38,761 bases of DNA from Pirellulales bacterium (GTDB lineage Bacteria > Planctomycetota > Planctomycetia > Pirellulales > JADZDJ01). A model generated the notes under the pieces. The model was not told the origin of the DNA. It saw only the letters and a program-made list of their open reading frames with translations, and did no database searches. Below are positions 26,988 through 34,332 of the stretch, piece by piece. Positions within the stretch are counted from its first letter, which is position 1; the number at the start of each line of letters is the position of its first letter. A program made the translations under genes and the position numbers. The stretch covers positions 1-38,761 of the forward strand of contig DASRSD010000037.1 in NCBI GenBank assembly GCA_035656635.1, in the 5' to 3' direction.

Positions 26988-27170
26988 TTAATGGAAAAAC
27001 GATGTCACTTCGGCGCCTTCTCCAGCTTTATGATGGCCCCAGGCCCAGGTAGCTGCGCCGCCGATCGCGCTTCCTTCCAATGCGACAGATGCGATCAACG
27101 AACTCAGAGATTCCAGCAAGTGCCCTAAAATAATGACCCCCGTGCGTCGAACACGGGGGTCATATTTCAT
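26988..27170 (-). CDS. Possible small protein of 60 residues
   Basis: An open frame lies between the LamG and second GH51 genes, on their strand. Its C-terminal two thirds have protein-like composition (VALEGSAIGGAATWAWGHHKAGEG). Its ATG lies beyond the terminator hairpin at 27133-27163, so the hairpin would be inside the coding sequence. There is no convincing ribosome-binding site. It may be a remnant or a chance frame. Confidence 0.22.
   Translation of the reverse strand: MKYDPRVRRTGVIILGHLLESLSSLIASVALEGSAIGGAATWAWGHHKAGEGAEVTSFFH
27133..27163 (-). terminator. Rho-independent terminator of the LamG/PEP-CTERM gene
   Basis: A perfect 12-bp stem ATGACCCCCGTG/CACGGGGGTCAT has a 7-base loop and is followed on the minus strand by TTATTTTA. 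It begins 33 bp after the LamG gene stop. Confidence 0.85.
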
Positions 27171-27195
27171 TCAAGTAAGTACGGGGTTCAACTCT

Positions 27196-28152
27196 TTACG
27201 CAGCTCGTGCTTTCCTTGAACGAGCAGCCACCAATCCGAACAAACCCAATGCCGCCAGCACAATGGAGCTGGGTTCGGGAACTCCTACGACATCGGGGCC
27301 CGCAGCTTCGTCGGCCGCGATCTGTGAAGCGCTTTGGGCGTCGCCATAAATGCGGAACTCATCAATCATGCCGCTGGTGGCGTTGTCGCCAAGGAACGGT
27401 GAACGCCCCAAGTACAGGTCGGTGAAGTTGTAACTGCTCAGCGGGATGGCCGTAATTGACTGCTGGAGGCCGCCGAGGCCGTCCGAAGTTCTGTACAGAT
27501 AATAGCTAAGCGTGCCGGCGGTACCATCGATCACGGTGGCCATCATATAGGTTCCCCCGTCGTCCAGGTAACCACCGCCGCCGGCGCCAAGGCCAGGAGT
27601 GGTTTCAAAGGCATCGGTTTCCGAGCCGCCCTGATACCCATTGAGTGCTTGGGCAACATGCGAACCACCTGTGTTCGCTCCGCCAGGCGGGCTTGCAGGC
27701 TGCGGGGCGGAAATCGCCTGCATGAGGTATTGGCCGTTCGTTTGGCCGGGGGGATTATTGTCTTCTGCGTTGTCCGAGAAAGCGTACGACTCGGTAAAAA
27801 ATCCTGAACCGGTGAAGGTAAACCATTGTTCCACCGTCATGCTATTGCCTGCCGGCAGAATGGACGGGCTGTTCTGGTACCACAGATAGTTTTCGACAAC
27901 CCCAGGACCAGAAAAGTTGGGGTTATTCAACTGTGCTTGGCCACCGGTAAAGGTAATGGGATTGGCCAGATTATTGACTGGCGTCAAGTTGTAGGTGGGT
28001 CCGCCAACAGAATCACTTCCATCCGTCGTGAAACTATAGCGGTGAATAAGCTGTGCGCTGGCCGTCGAAACGCAAATGCCCAAAAACAGAATTGCCGGAA
28101 GTGGAACAAACTTTAATACGTTACTGTGTGACGAGAAGCTCTTGATGCTCAT
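27196..28152 (-). CDS. LamG-domain protein with PEP-CTERM anchor
   Basis: This 318-residue exported protein has a signal peptide ending near residue 33 (STASA/QLIH). The LamG/concanavalin-like domain fills about 34-285. It opens with HRYSFTTDGSDSVGG, has the central NSMTVEQWFTF strand, and closes with SGMIDEFRIYGDAQSASQIA. The PEP-CTERM tail is classical: VPEPSS, a hydrophobic stretch, then ARSRKARAA. That tail directs proteins to the exosortase system in other bacteria; no exosortase gene is in this window. ATG 28152 was chosen because GGAG lies 6 nt before it, with no support for the upstream in-frame start at 28200. Operator module C stands about 215 bp upstream, pointing at it, and a strong terminator follows it, so it is probably a single-gene transcription unit. 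Confidence 0.92.
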   Translation of the reverse strand: MSIKSFSSHSNVLKFVPLPAILFLGICVSTASAQLIHRYSFTTDGSDSVGGPTYNLTPVNNLANPITFTGGQAQLNNPNFSGPGVVENYLWYQNSPSILPAGNSMTVEQWFTFTGSGFFTESYAFSDNAEDNNPPGQTNGQYLMQAISAPQPASPPGGANTGGSHVAQALNGYQGGSETDAFETTPGLGAGGGGYLDDGGTYMMATVIDGTAGTLSYYLYRTSDGLGGLQQSITAIPLSSYNFTDLYLGRSPFLGDNATSGMIDEFRIYGDAQSASQIAADEAAGPDVVGVPEPSSIVLAALGLFGLVAARSRKARAA

Positions 28153-28158
28153 ATTTTT

Positions 28159-28162
28159 CTCC
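28159..28162 (-). promoter_or_regulatory. Ribosome-binding site deciding the LamG gene start
   Basis: GGAG on the minus strand, 6 nt before ATG 28152, supports this start and a normal-length signal peptide. Confidence 0.7.
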
Positions 28163-28365
28163 AAGTATCTGAATGTGTACCCTCTTCCCCGTGCCGCCAC
28201 ATTTCAGACATCGGACTAAACGAATAACCGCACCTCCTTCCGAATCTCTCAATTGCTTGTGACTTGATTCATTCTCAGTTCCACCAACTCCGCAATCCTC
28301 TCTCCGCAGCGCAATTCGATCGTTCCCCTGTTACCATGACTCCAACGTGTTGCTAGCTCCATTGC

Positions 28366-28448
28366 TGCTGGCAATTAACAATCAGCATATTATTAAATTC
28401 CTCGGTGCGAATGGATTTTTTTTCCCTAACCATGGATAATTTTGACCT
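28366..28448 (-). promoter_or_regulatory. Operator/promoter module, copy C (AraC-type direct repeat)
   Basis: On the plus strand, half-sites ATGGATTTTTTTTCCCT (28411-28427) and ATGGATAATTTTGACCT (28432-28448) start 21 bp apart and agree with each other at 13 of 17 positions. In the minus direction a TAATAT box follows 18 bp after the last ATCCAT. The TATG element comes 19 bp after the 40-mer, then TGCTG...CAGCA (plus-strand 28366-28387). It points at the LamG/PEP-CTERM gene. The overlap of the last half-site with the expected -35 position is as in AraC-activated promoters. Confidence 0.78.
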
Positions 28449-28614
28449 CTTAGGCTCTTCGGACTATCTTCCCCCCCGAATAGGGCTTTTCTTGGGCTCT
28501 TTGGGCCAATTTGCACGCCCAATTGCCTGGTCGAAGCGCGTCCAGCCTCGCAGCTTGGCCCGAAAAGAATCAATGTTGAACTAAACCGCTGCGCGGTAGG
28601 CCGGAGTTGCGCGG
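28449..28614. other. Gap between the LamG promoter region and the pRiA4b-like gene
   Basis: This region holds a run of seven C (28471-28480 area) and, at 28575-28589, the GTTGAACTAAACCGC sequence that recurs inverted near 31721. No gene was seen. This may be where the mobile region begins. Confidence 0.35.
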
Positions 28615-29229
28615 TTATCTTGCGTCGCGCCAGTTGGGTAGGCCACGGTGCATGGCTTTGGTAGCGGCAGCGGCGCTGAACTTTTCAGGATCGAACCGGC
28701 CGCCGATCCATTCAAGCATATCCTGGTGATCTTCGTGCTTGGGATCTCGGATGGCTGTGAGGAAGTCGCCATATCCCCAGGGGCCGCCCACGTCGTCCGG
28801 GGGACAGGCGCGTGCACCCTCGAGGCAACGGGGATATTTCCCTCCGGATTCAGCCGATTGAGGACCTTCGTACACAATCTCGTGTCGCCAGCCATCGCCG
28901 AAGTCGTATTCGTAGTAGAAGCGAAACGAGCGGCGCTTCTTCGCCAGCAGATCGCCCAGTCGCGTGTTGGTGGAATCCAAAAAGTCGTTGTCGCCGCTGC
29001 CGTCGTCGAGTAATTCCGGGTCGCCGTGGCGACGGCCGCCGATTTCAAACTGGTGCAAGTGCGAATTCGTCCAACCCATCGCCGTTTGAATATGTTCGTG
29101 CAACTCATCCAACGTGCCGTCGGGCACTTGAATCCGCCGCCAGATGGGCGGCTCAATGTCCAAGAGCGTGATTTTGAACTGGTACACCGGCGACGGCTTT
29201 TTCGCAGCGGATTTCGACGCGCGGGGCAT
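28615..29229 (-). CDS. Plasmid pRiA4b ORF-3-like protein
   Basis: This 204-residue protein matches the pRiA4b ORF-3 family: YQFKITLLDIEPPIWRRIQVPDGTLDELHEHIQTAMGW is the hallmark start (here split as residues about 16-53). It is followed by LHQFEIGG, the FYYEYDFGDGWRHEI core (about 102-116), and a C-terminal segment with CPPDDVGGPWGYGDFL. The family's biochemical role is unknown, but members are common beside mobile elements. ATG 29229 has an excellent AAGGAGG 7 nt upstream. The gene is transcribed away from the IS91-like element next to it. Confidence 0.9.
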   Translation of the reverse strand: MPRASKSAAKKPSPVYQFKITLLDIEPPIWRRIQVPDGTLDELHEHIQTAMGWTNSHLHQFEIGGRRHGDPELLDDGSGDNDFLDSTNTRLGDLLAKKRRSFRFYYEYDFGDGWRHEIVYEGPQSAESGGKYPRCLEGARACPPDDVGGPWGYGDFLTAIRDPKHEDHQDMLEWIGGRFDPEKFSAAAATKAMHRGLPNWRDAR

Positions 29230-29236
29230 GGCGAGT

Positions 29237-29243
29237 CCTCCTT
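29237..29243 (-). promoter_or_regulatory. Strong ribosome-binding site of the pRiA4b-like gene
   Basis: AAGGAGG on the minus strand, 7 nt before ATG 29229; the most consensus-like site in the window. Confidence 0.75.
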
Positions 29244-29408
29244 GATCCAGGGATGAAACTAGACCCTATTGTCCGATTCATCCTCCGAATCGCAAGGTCG
29301 AGTGAGCACGGTTGTGCCGATTGTAGGGACTTGCGCGCGGCCCCGTGGGCAATCAGGCTAAAGGAACAACCGCACTGCTGATCGCAACCTATTCTTCGGA
29401 GCCTCGTC

Positions 29409-30275
29409 ATGACGGTGTTACGCCAGCGTTTTCAGGGCGATCTGCAACTGAAAGGCTTTTCGCCGCATACCCAAAAGGCATACATCTCGGCCGTGGCGAA
29501 ATTCGCGGAGCACTTCCATCAGTCTCCCGACCAACTGAACTCGGAGCATGTCCGCGAATATCTGTTGTACTTGGTGAACGAGCGGCGCGTGGCATGGACG
29601 ACCTACAACATTGCTCTATGCGCGCTGCGATTCTTGTACCGAAAGACGTTGGGGCAAGCGCGGCTGCTGGAAGGCATTCCTTGTCCGAAGGGACCGCAGC
29701 GACTCCCTGTCGTGTTGAGCCGCGCGGAAGTCGCGCAATTCTTGCCGGCAGCCAAGTGGCTGCCGGCGCGGACCATGCTCACCACGGCCTACGCGGCGGG
29801 CCTGAGAGTATCCGAGATTGTCAACCTGCGAGCGGCCGACATCGACAGCCAGCGGATGGTGATTCGTGTCCGTCAAGGGAAGGGACGCAAGGACCGTTAC
29901 GTGATGCTGTCTCCCACACTGCTGGAGTTGCTGCGAAGTTACTGGAAGCAGTACCGGCCGCGCGAGTTTTTGTTTCCCGCTCGCAGCGGTGGACAAAGGC
30001 ATATCGTGTCCGTGGCTCGATTCTGCCGCACGACCTTGCGGCGCTCGGGGCTCAAGAAGAACGTCACGATGCACACCTTGCGACACAGCTTCGCCACGCA
30101 CCTCTTGGAAGCCGGGGTGGACATTCGCACGATTCAGGTGCTGCTCGGACACCGCAGCCTGCGCACCACCGCGCTGTACACCGCGGTCTCGATGGAACGG
30201 ATCCACTCGCTTTCCAGTCCGCTGGATGCCTTGGCGAACTTCGAGGCAGCGCGGACCGAGCCGAAATCGAAGTAG
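29409..30275 (+). CDS. Tyrosine recombinase/integrase of the IS91-type element
   Basis: This 288-residue XerC/D-like recombinase has an N-terminal SAM-like core-binding domain (about 5-85). The catalytic domain carries all the expected residues: R133 (AGLRVSE), K159 (GKGRKDR), H222 and R225 (HTLRHSF), H248 (LLGHRS) and the nucleophile Y257 (TALYTAV). It performs DNA strand exchange through a 3'-phosphotyrosine. ATG 29409 lies at the expected distance from the conserved FSPHTQKAY box. The stop is followed 5 nt later by the transposase GTG, indicating a shared transcript. The gene looks intact. Confidence 0.93.
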   Translation: MTVLRQRFQGDLQLKGFSPHTQKAYISAVAKFAEHFHQSPDQLNSEHVREYLLYLVNERRVAWTTYNIALCALRFLYRKTLGQARLLEGIPCPKGPQRLPVVLSRAEVAQFLPAAKWLPARTMLTTAYAAGLRVSEIVNLRAADIDSQRMVIRVRQGKGRKDRYVMLSPTLLELLRSYWKQYRPREFLFPARSGGQRHIVSVARFCRTTLRRSGLKKNVTMHTLRHSFATHLLEAGVDIRTIQVLLGHRSLRTTALYTAVSMERIHSLSSPLDALANFEAARTEPKSK

Positions 30276-30280
30276 GCACC

Positions 30281-31482
30281 GTGTTTCGCGCCATCGGCGC
30301 GCGCTACTTGCACCACTACGGTGCGGTGATGCGTAGCCAGCAACGGCGGGCGCTGCGCGATCTGGCCGCTTGTCGCACCAGCGCTCTGGGTGGGCACGAG
30401 GAAGCGTGCGACGGCTGTGGCGCGCGGCGCTTCGCCTACAACTCTTGCCGAAGTCGGCATTGTCCCAAGTGCGGGGCCACGGCCCGCGCCCAGTGGCTCG
30501 ATGCGCGGGCGGCGGAGCTGCTGCCGGTTCCTTATTTTCATCTGGTGTTCACGCTGCCCGCTGAACTGGGACCGTTGGCCCTGGCGAACCAGCGTGTTCT
30601 GTATGGGATGCTGTTTCAGGCAGTGTCGGAGACGCTCCTGCAAATCGCCGCACAGCCCAAGCATCTGGGCGGCCAGATCGGCTTTTTGGCCGTGCTGCAC
30701 ACCTGGGGCAAAACCTGCTGCACCACCCCCATTTGCACTGTGTTGTACCGGCGGGCGGGCTGTCGGCGGACGGACAGCGTTGGATCGCCTCCGATCCGCG
30801 ATTTTTCCTGCCAGTCCGCGTGTTGAGCCGCGTCTTTCGGGGGAAGTTCATCGCGCTGCTCAAACGCGCTCGGCAGGCAGAACAGTTGCGTTTTCCGGGC
30901 CGCCTGGCGTCCCTCGCCCCAGCGACCCAGTTTGAGGAGTTGCTGGATCAAGCCGTCAGGCAGGATTGGGTTGTGTACTCCAAGCCCCCCTTCGGCGGCA
31001 CTGTCCAATTACTCAAGTACCTGGCGCGCTATACCCAGCGCGTGGCGCTGGCCAATTCGCGGCTGGTCGCGTTCGATGGCAAAAAGGTCCGCTTTCGCTG
31101 GAAAGACTACGCCGACGGCGGTCGCCACAAAACCATGACACTGGCCGCCGACGAATTCACGCGACGGTTCCTCTTGCATGTGCTGCCGGGTGGCTTCACG
31201 CGGATTCGCTACTTCGGCTTCTTGGCGAATCGGCATCGGGCGGCCAAACTGGCCGCGATTCGTCAATTGCTTGGCACGCCCGCCGTCGCCACGGAATCCG
31301 AGTCCACGGTTCCCCAAGCATCGCCCAAGGAAACTGCGGAAGTCGGCCAACGTTGTCCTGTTTGCCGAAGCGGTCAGTTTTTGCCAGTGGCCGTCATTCT
31401 TCCTCATGTGCCACGCGCGTGGCATTGGCTGCTGCGGCGAACTGGGGGTCTATCCCGCCCGCCGTCTGGAACGCCACCATGA
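30281..31482 (+). pseudogene. IS91-family transposase, one-base frameshift
   Basis: The first part (30281 to about 30711) carries the N-terminal zinc-binding region, C-x2-C ... HCPKC, and the segment FHLVFTLPAEL up to LHTWG. The second part (from about 30712) is one frame back: the HUH motif HHPHLH, then VVPAGGL, WVVYSKPPFGG, and the catalytic tyrosine pair YLARY with TQRVALANSRL. Restoring a single C after GGC (near 30711) gives HTWGQNLLHHPHLH, the normal family sequence, so a one-base deletion is the simplest explanation. I see no slippery heptamer suited to programmed frameshifting. The start GTG 30281 follows the recombinase stop by 5 nt. The C-terminus contains a second CPVC metal-binding pair. 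Confidence 0.88.
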
Positions 31483-31918
31483 TCCTGCGATTCGCCGCCC
31501 CATTGGCTTGGTCGCTTAGGCTGCTTCTCAACAAGCATCGCTACGCGTGCGCGCCTGTCGCACGTCCAATCGTCAAATATGGCGACCATGCCGTTTGTGC
31601 CATCCCTGCAAAACAGGCTTGCGAAATCGTTCGCCTAGCAAACACCATCCTGCCGCGGTTGCTAAGTCACTCCCTGCCACGACACAAGTCGATTGCAATT
31701 CCATAGTCCCGGGCGGCTGCGCGGTTCAGTTCAACCCGTTTTATCTGACGTGCCGATCTTGCGGCCAGTCCACTTCGTGTCGTGGGCAACGCTTGCGCCG
31801 CCTGAGACCGCGACCGACCAAGGCACGGCAGATAAAACACTCTGCGTTATGATGCACAACGTGGGTGAATCTGGCTTCGAATTCACACGCCGTTTGCGCA
31901 TCCATTTATCGGAGGCAA
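31483..31918. other. Region between IS91-type element and second integrase
   Basis: About 430 bp without a recognisable gene. It probably contains the right end of the IS91-type element. GCGGTTCAGTTCAAC at 31721-31735 is the near-perfect inverse (14 of 15) of a sequence at 28575-28589 on the far side of the pRiA4b-like gene. No tRNA-like structure, which could have been an attachment site, was found. Confidence 0.4.
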
Positions 31919-32893
31919 ATGGACAAGGAAGATGTCGTCACGTCGCAAAAAGAATTAGCTCGAATTGGCCTTGGCGCCCTGCCGCTGGCAATCGCCAATT
32001 CCGGCCGGTCCGGCGCCCGTCGTTTTCTTGAATTCTTCGCGGTGACCATTCGGAATAAAAACACGCGGCTTGCATACGCTCAGGCCGCAAAACAATTCTT
32101 CGATTGGTGTGAACAGCGTGGCATTGACACGCTCGATCGAATTGAACCGGTTGTTGTTGCAGCTTACATCGAACAGCATCCGGCATCCAAGCCGACTATC
32201 AAACAGCATTTAGCGGCGATTCGAATGCTGTTCGATTGGATGGTGACCGGGCAAATCGTTGAACACAATCCGGCAACTTCAGTGCGGGGCCCGAAGCATG
32301 TTGTCAAACGTGGCAAAACTTCGGTGCTGACGGCGGAGGAAGCGCGAACACTTCTCGATTCCATTGAAACGACGACGGTCATCGGGCTACGCGATCGTGC
32401 CTTAATCGGCGTCATGGTTTATTCGTTTGCCCGCGTAAGCGCTGCGGTTTCGATGAAGGTCGAAGACTTTTATGCTGAGGGAAAACGCTGGTGGCTTCGT
32501 TTGCACGAGAAAGGCGGAAAGCGTCACGAAGTGCCCGCACACCACAATGCCGATGGATACATCGACGCGTACTTGAAAGCTGCTGGCATAGCCTCAGACA
32601 AAAAGACTCCCCTCTTCCGCTCAGTTGATCGAAAGGGATTTCTAACCGCACGCGGTTTCACGCGCAATGATGCGTTACGGATGATCAAACGCCGTGCAGC
32701 GGCTGCAGGTCTCTCTGCGAAAACCTGCTGCCATTCATTTCGAGCAACCGGGATTACCGCTTATTTGGAAAACGGCGGCACAATCGAAAACGCTCAGGCA
32801 ATTGCAGCACACGAGTCGCCGCGAACGACAAAACTATACGACCGCACAAGTGACGAGATTACGCTAGACGAAATTGAGCGGATAGCGATCTAA
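31919..32893 (+). CDS. Second tyrosine recombinase/integrase
   Basis: This 324-residue tyrosine recombinase is not closely similar to the IS91-associated one. The N-terminal core-binding domain runs about 25-125. Its catalytic residues are R172 (SFARVSA), K199 (HEKGGKR), H272 and R275 (CCHSFRATG), H298 (AAHESPR) and Y307 (TKLYDRT). ATG 31919 was chosen because GGAGG is at 31911-31915, although the 3-nt spacing is short; a GTG at 31865 would add 18 residues. It precedes a small HTH gene and the type I restriction genes, so it could be the integrase of the island that carries them, or an orphan. Confidence 0.88.
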   Translation: MDKEDVVTSQKELARIGLGALPLAIANSGRSGARRFLEFFAVTIRNKNTRLAYAQAAKQFFDWCEQRGIDTLDRIEPVVVAAYIEQHPASKPTIKQHLAAIRMLFDWMVTGQIVEHNPATSVRGPKHVVKRGKTSVLTAEEARTLLDSIETTTVIGLRDRALIGVMVYSFARVSAAVSMKVEDFYAEGKRWWLRLHEKGGKRHEVPAHHNADGYIDAYLKAAGIASDKKTPLFRSVDRKGFLTARGFTRNDALRMIKRRAAAAGLSAKTCCHSFRATGITAYLENGGTIENAQAIAAHESPRTTKLYDRTSDEITLDEIERIAI

Positions 32894-32921
32894 GCCACGG
32901 CAGGCTGCTATCTAGCTGTGG
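32894..32921 (+). other. Hairpin after the second integrase
   Basis: A 7-bp stem CCACGGC/GCTGTGG (one G.T) lies directly after the integrase stop. It has no proper T-tract, so it is a weak terminator candidate. Confidence 0.3.
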
Positions 32922-32925
32922 TATT

Positions 32926-32959
32926 CTTTGGTAAGCTTTGGTGATCTTTAGCACTTTGG
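32926..32959 (+). repeat. Helically phased CTTTGG repeats before the HTH gene
   Basis: CTTTGGT at 32926-32932 and 32936-32942, CTTTA at 32946-32950 and CTTTGG at 32954-32959. The starts are 10, 10 and 8 bp apart. They lie 19-52 bp upstream of the HTH gene start, a good position for an operator bound on one face of the helix. Confidence 0.5.
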
Positions 32960-32977
32960 CCTACTAGGTGTGGCATA

Positions 32978-33196
32978 ATGGAAAAACTCTCCCAGTTCCT
33001 GACTGTGAAGGATGCCGCGGCATACCTTGGAGTTGCCGAGAATACTCTGCGGAATTGGGGACGCGCCGGGAAGATTAATGAGCGTCGGCACCCAATTAAC
33101 CACTACCGCCTGTACTCCACGACTGAATTGGAAAAACTGCTGGGCAAGGTAAATATTTCTGCAAGCGGCCATAGGCCGAAACGCAAACCGAAGTGA
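32978..33196 (+). CDS. Small helix-turn-helix DNA-binding protein (MerR/excisionase-like)
   Basis: This 72-residue protein has a MerR-type winged helix-turn-helix: FLTVKDAAAYLGVAENTLRNW forms the two helices (about 7-27), here split as LTVKDAAAYLG and VAENTLRNW. The wing RHPINHYRLYS (about 37-47) and a basic tail (RPKRKPK) follow. There is no effector domain. Such proteins act as excisionases of integrative elements or as small repressors of restriction-modification operons. Its position between an integrase and hsdR allows either role. The phased CTTTGG repeats just upstream could be its own binding site. Confidence 0.88.
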   Translation: MEKLSQFLTVKDAAAYLGVAENTLRNWGRAGKINERRHPINHYRLYSTTELEKLLGKVNISASGHRPKRKPK

Positions 33197-33264
33197 CTTT
33201 CCCGCTGTGTGACAAATCCCGCGCACGTCCTTAGCCGAGTAACCTGCGACTCGGAAGCGAACGC

Positions 33265-34332
33265 ATGACTCCCGAAGAACAATCTCGCGAACTAATCGAC
33301 GCCAAACTCAAGGCATCCGGGTGGATTGTTCAGGCATACAAGCATATGAACCTTGGCGCCGGACCAGGATTGGCGATTACCGAATTCCCTGGTGCGCATG
33401 GCGAGGCCGACTACTTGCTGTATGTCGATGCCAAGGCGATTGGGGTCGTTGAAGCAAAACCCATTGGTCACACGCTTAAAGGAGTCGAAGGACAGTCAGC
33501 CAGCTATGCCGACGGGCTGGCGGCAAAGTTGCCTGCCTGGCGCCGTCCCCTTCCCTTCCAATATGAGTCGTCCGGCGAGGTGACCCAATTCACGAATTGG
33601 ATGGAGCCGCACGCTCGCAGCCGTGACATCTTCCAGTTCCATCGCCCTGAAGCGCTTCGCGAATTGGTTCAAGAAGAGCTTTCGGTGCGCGGATGGCTGC
33701 GGCAAATGCCAAATGTGCCGACTCAGGGTCTTTGGCCTAAGCAACTTACTGCGATTGCAAATCTGGAACAATCGCTTAGCCTCGCTAAACCAAAAGCACT
33801 AATCCAAATGGCCACAGGCTCTGGCAAGACTTTTGCCGCTGCCAACATTGCCTATCGACTAATTAAGTACGCTCATGCACGTCGCGTTTGCTTTTTGGTC
33901 GACCGCACGAATCTCGGCCTCCAAACGCTGAAAGAGTTCCAGCAATTTCAGCCGCCGGATGAACGTCATACGTTCGACAAGCTTTACAACACGGCCTTCC
34001 CGCATAAGAATCACTTCGATCCCGTCAATCGCGTCATAATTACGACAATTCAGCGCCTCTACTCTGTGCTCACCGGCCAGCCAGATCTGATTGAAGAGGA
34101 TGAAGAGCGTTCAAGTTTCGAGGGACCAGGAGCCTTCAAAAAACCTCCGGTTCCTATCACTTACAACGAAAAATTGCCGCCCGAGTTCTTTGACGTGCTG
34201 ATCGTCGATGAATGCCACCGGTCGATATACAGTGTGTGGGGCGACGTGCTCAAATATTTCGATGCCTTCGTAATTGGGCTTACCGCCACGCCGAGCAAAC
34301 AAACCATCGGGTTCTTTAACAAGAATCCGTGA
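33265..34332 (+). CDS. hsdR: Type I restriction enzyme HsdR, N-terminal half (split gene)
   Basis: This 355-residue fragment carries the HsdR nuclease domain: D49 in GEADYLLYVD and E63-A-K65 in GVVEAKPIG, the PD-(D/E)xK residues. It also carries the first RecA-like motor lobe: Walker A MATGSGKT (about 182-189), motif II DECHRS (about 315) and motif III GLTATPS (about 339-345). It stops in NKNP directly after this lobe, where intact HsdR continues NKNLVMEYSHE. Adding one base near 34327 (CC to C-T-C) restores the reading into the next frame, so a one-base deletion is likely. The stop overlaps a GTG start (GTGA, 34329-34332). ATG 33265 is preceded by a weak GGAA. Confidence 0.88.
   Translation: MTPEEQSRELIDAKLKASGWIVQAYKHMNLGAGPGLAITEFPGAHGEADYLLYVDAKAIGVVEAKPIGHTLKGVEGQSASYADGLAAKLPAWRRPLPFQYESSGEVTQFTNWMEPHARSRDIFQFHRPEALRELVQEELSVRGWLRQMPNVPTQGLWPKQLTAIANLEQSLSLAKPKALIQMATGSGKTFAAANIAYRLIKYAHARRVCFLVDRTNLGLQTLKEFQQFQPPDERHTFDKLYNTAFPHKNHFDPVNRVIITTIQRLYSVLTGQPDLIEEDEERSSFEGPGAFKKPPVPITYNEKLPPEFFDVLIVDECHRSIYSVWGDVLKYFDAFVIGLTATPSKQTIGFFNKNP

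Larger units (their letters stand above)
29400..31482 (+). mobile_element. IS91-type element with tyrosine recombinase (frameshifted)
   Basis: Two adjacent genes in the order XerC-like recombinase, then HUH/Y2 transposase is a known arrangement of IS91-related elements. The boundaries given are those of the genes. The true ends are not visible to me; IS91-type elements have no inverted terminal repeats and no target duplication. A 6-bp hairpin CGATTC/GAATCG at 29274-29292 lies upstream and may belong to the element's left end. The transposase is broken, so this copy is probably immobile by itself. Confidence 0.8.

Noticed and set aside
28615-29229. Alternative minus-strand frame 28581-29156 over the pRiA4b-like gene
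   Set aside because: The pRiA4b frame has the family's conserved motifs and a consensus ribosome-binding site; the other frame is a shadow.
29345-30280. Open frame running through the IS91 recombinase in another reading frame up to the transposase
   Set aside because: Only the part after 30281 encodes transposase sequence; before that it is a shadow of the intact recombinase.
30700-30725. Programmed -1 frameshifting in the IS91-type transposase
   Set aside because: The site has AAAACC but no X-XXY-YYZ heptamer in the right phase, and the restored family sequence needs one extra C rather than a slip. A deletion is simpler.
31483-31918. tRNA gene or att site next to the second integrase
   Set aside because: No cloverleaf-like sequence or terminal CCA context was recognised, and no duplicated block was found that could mark integration ends.
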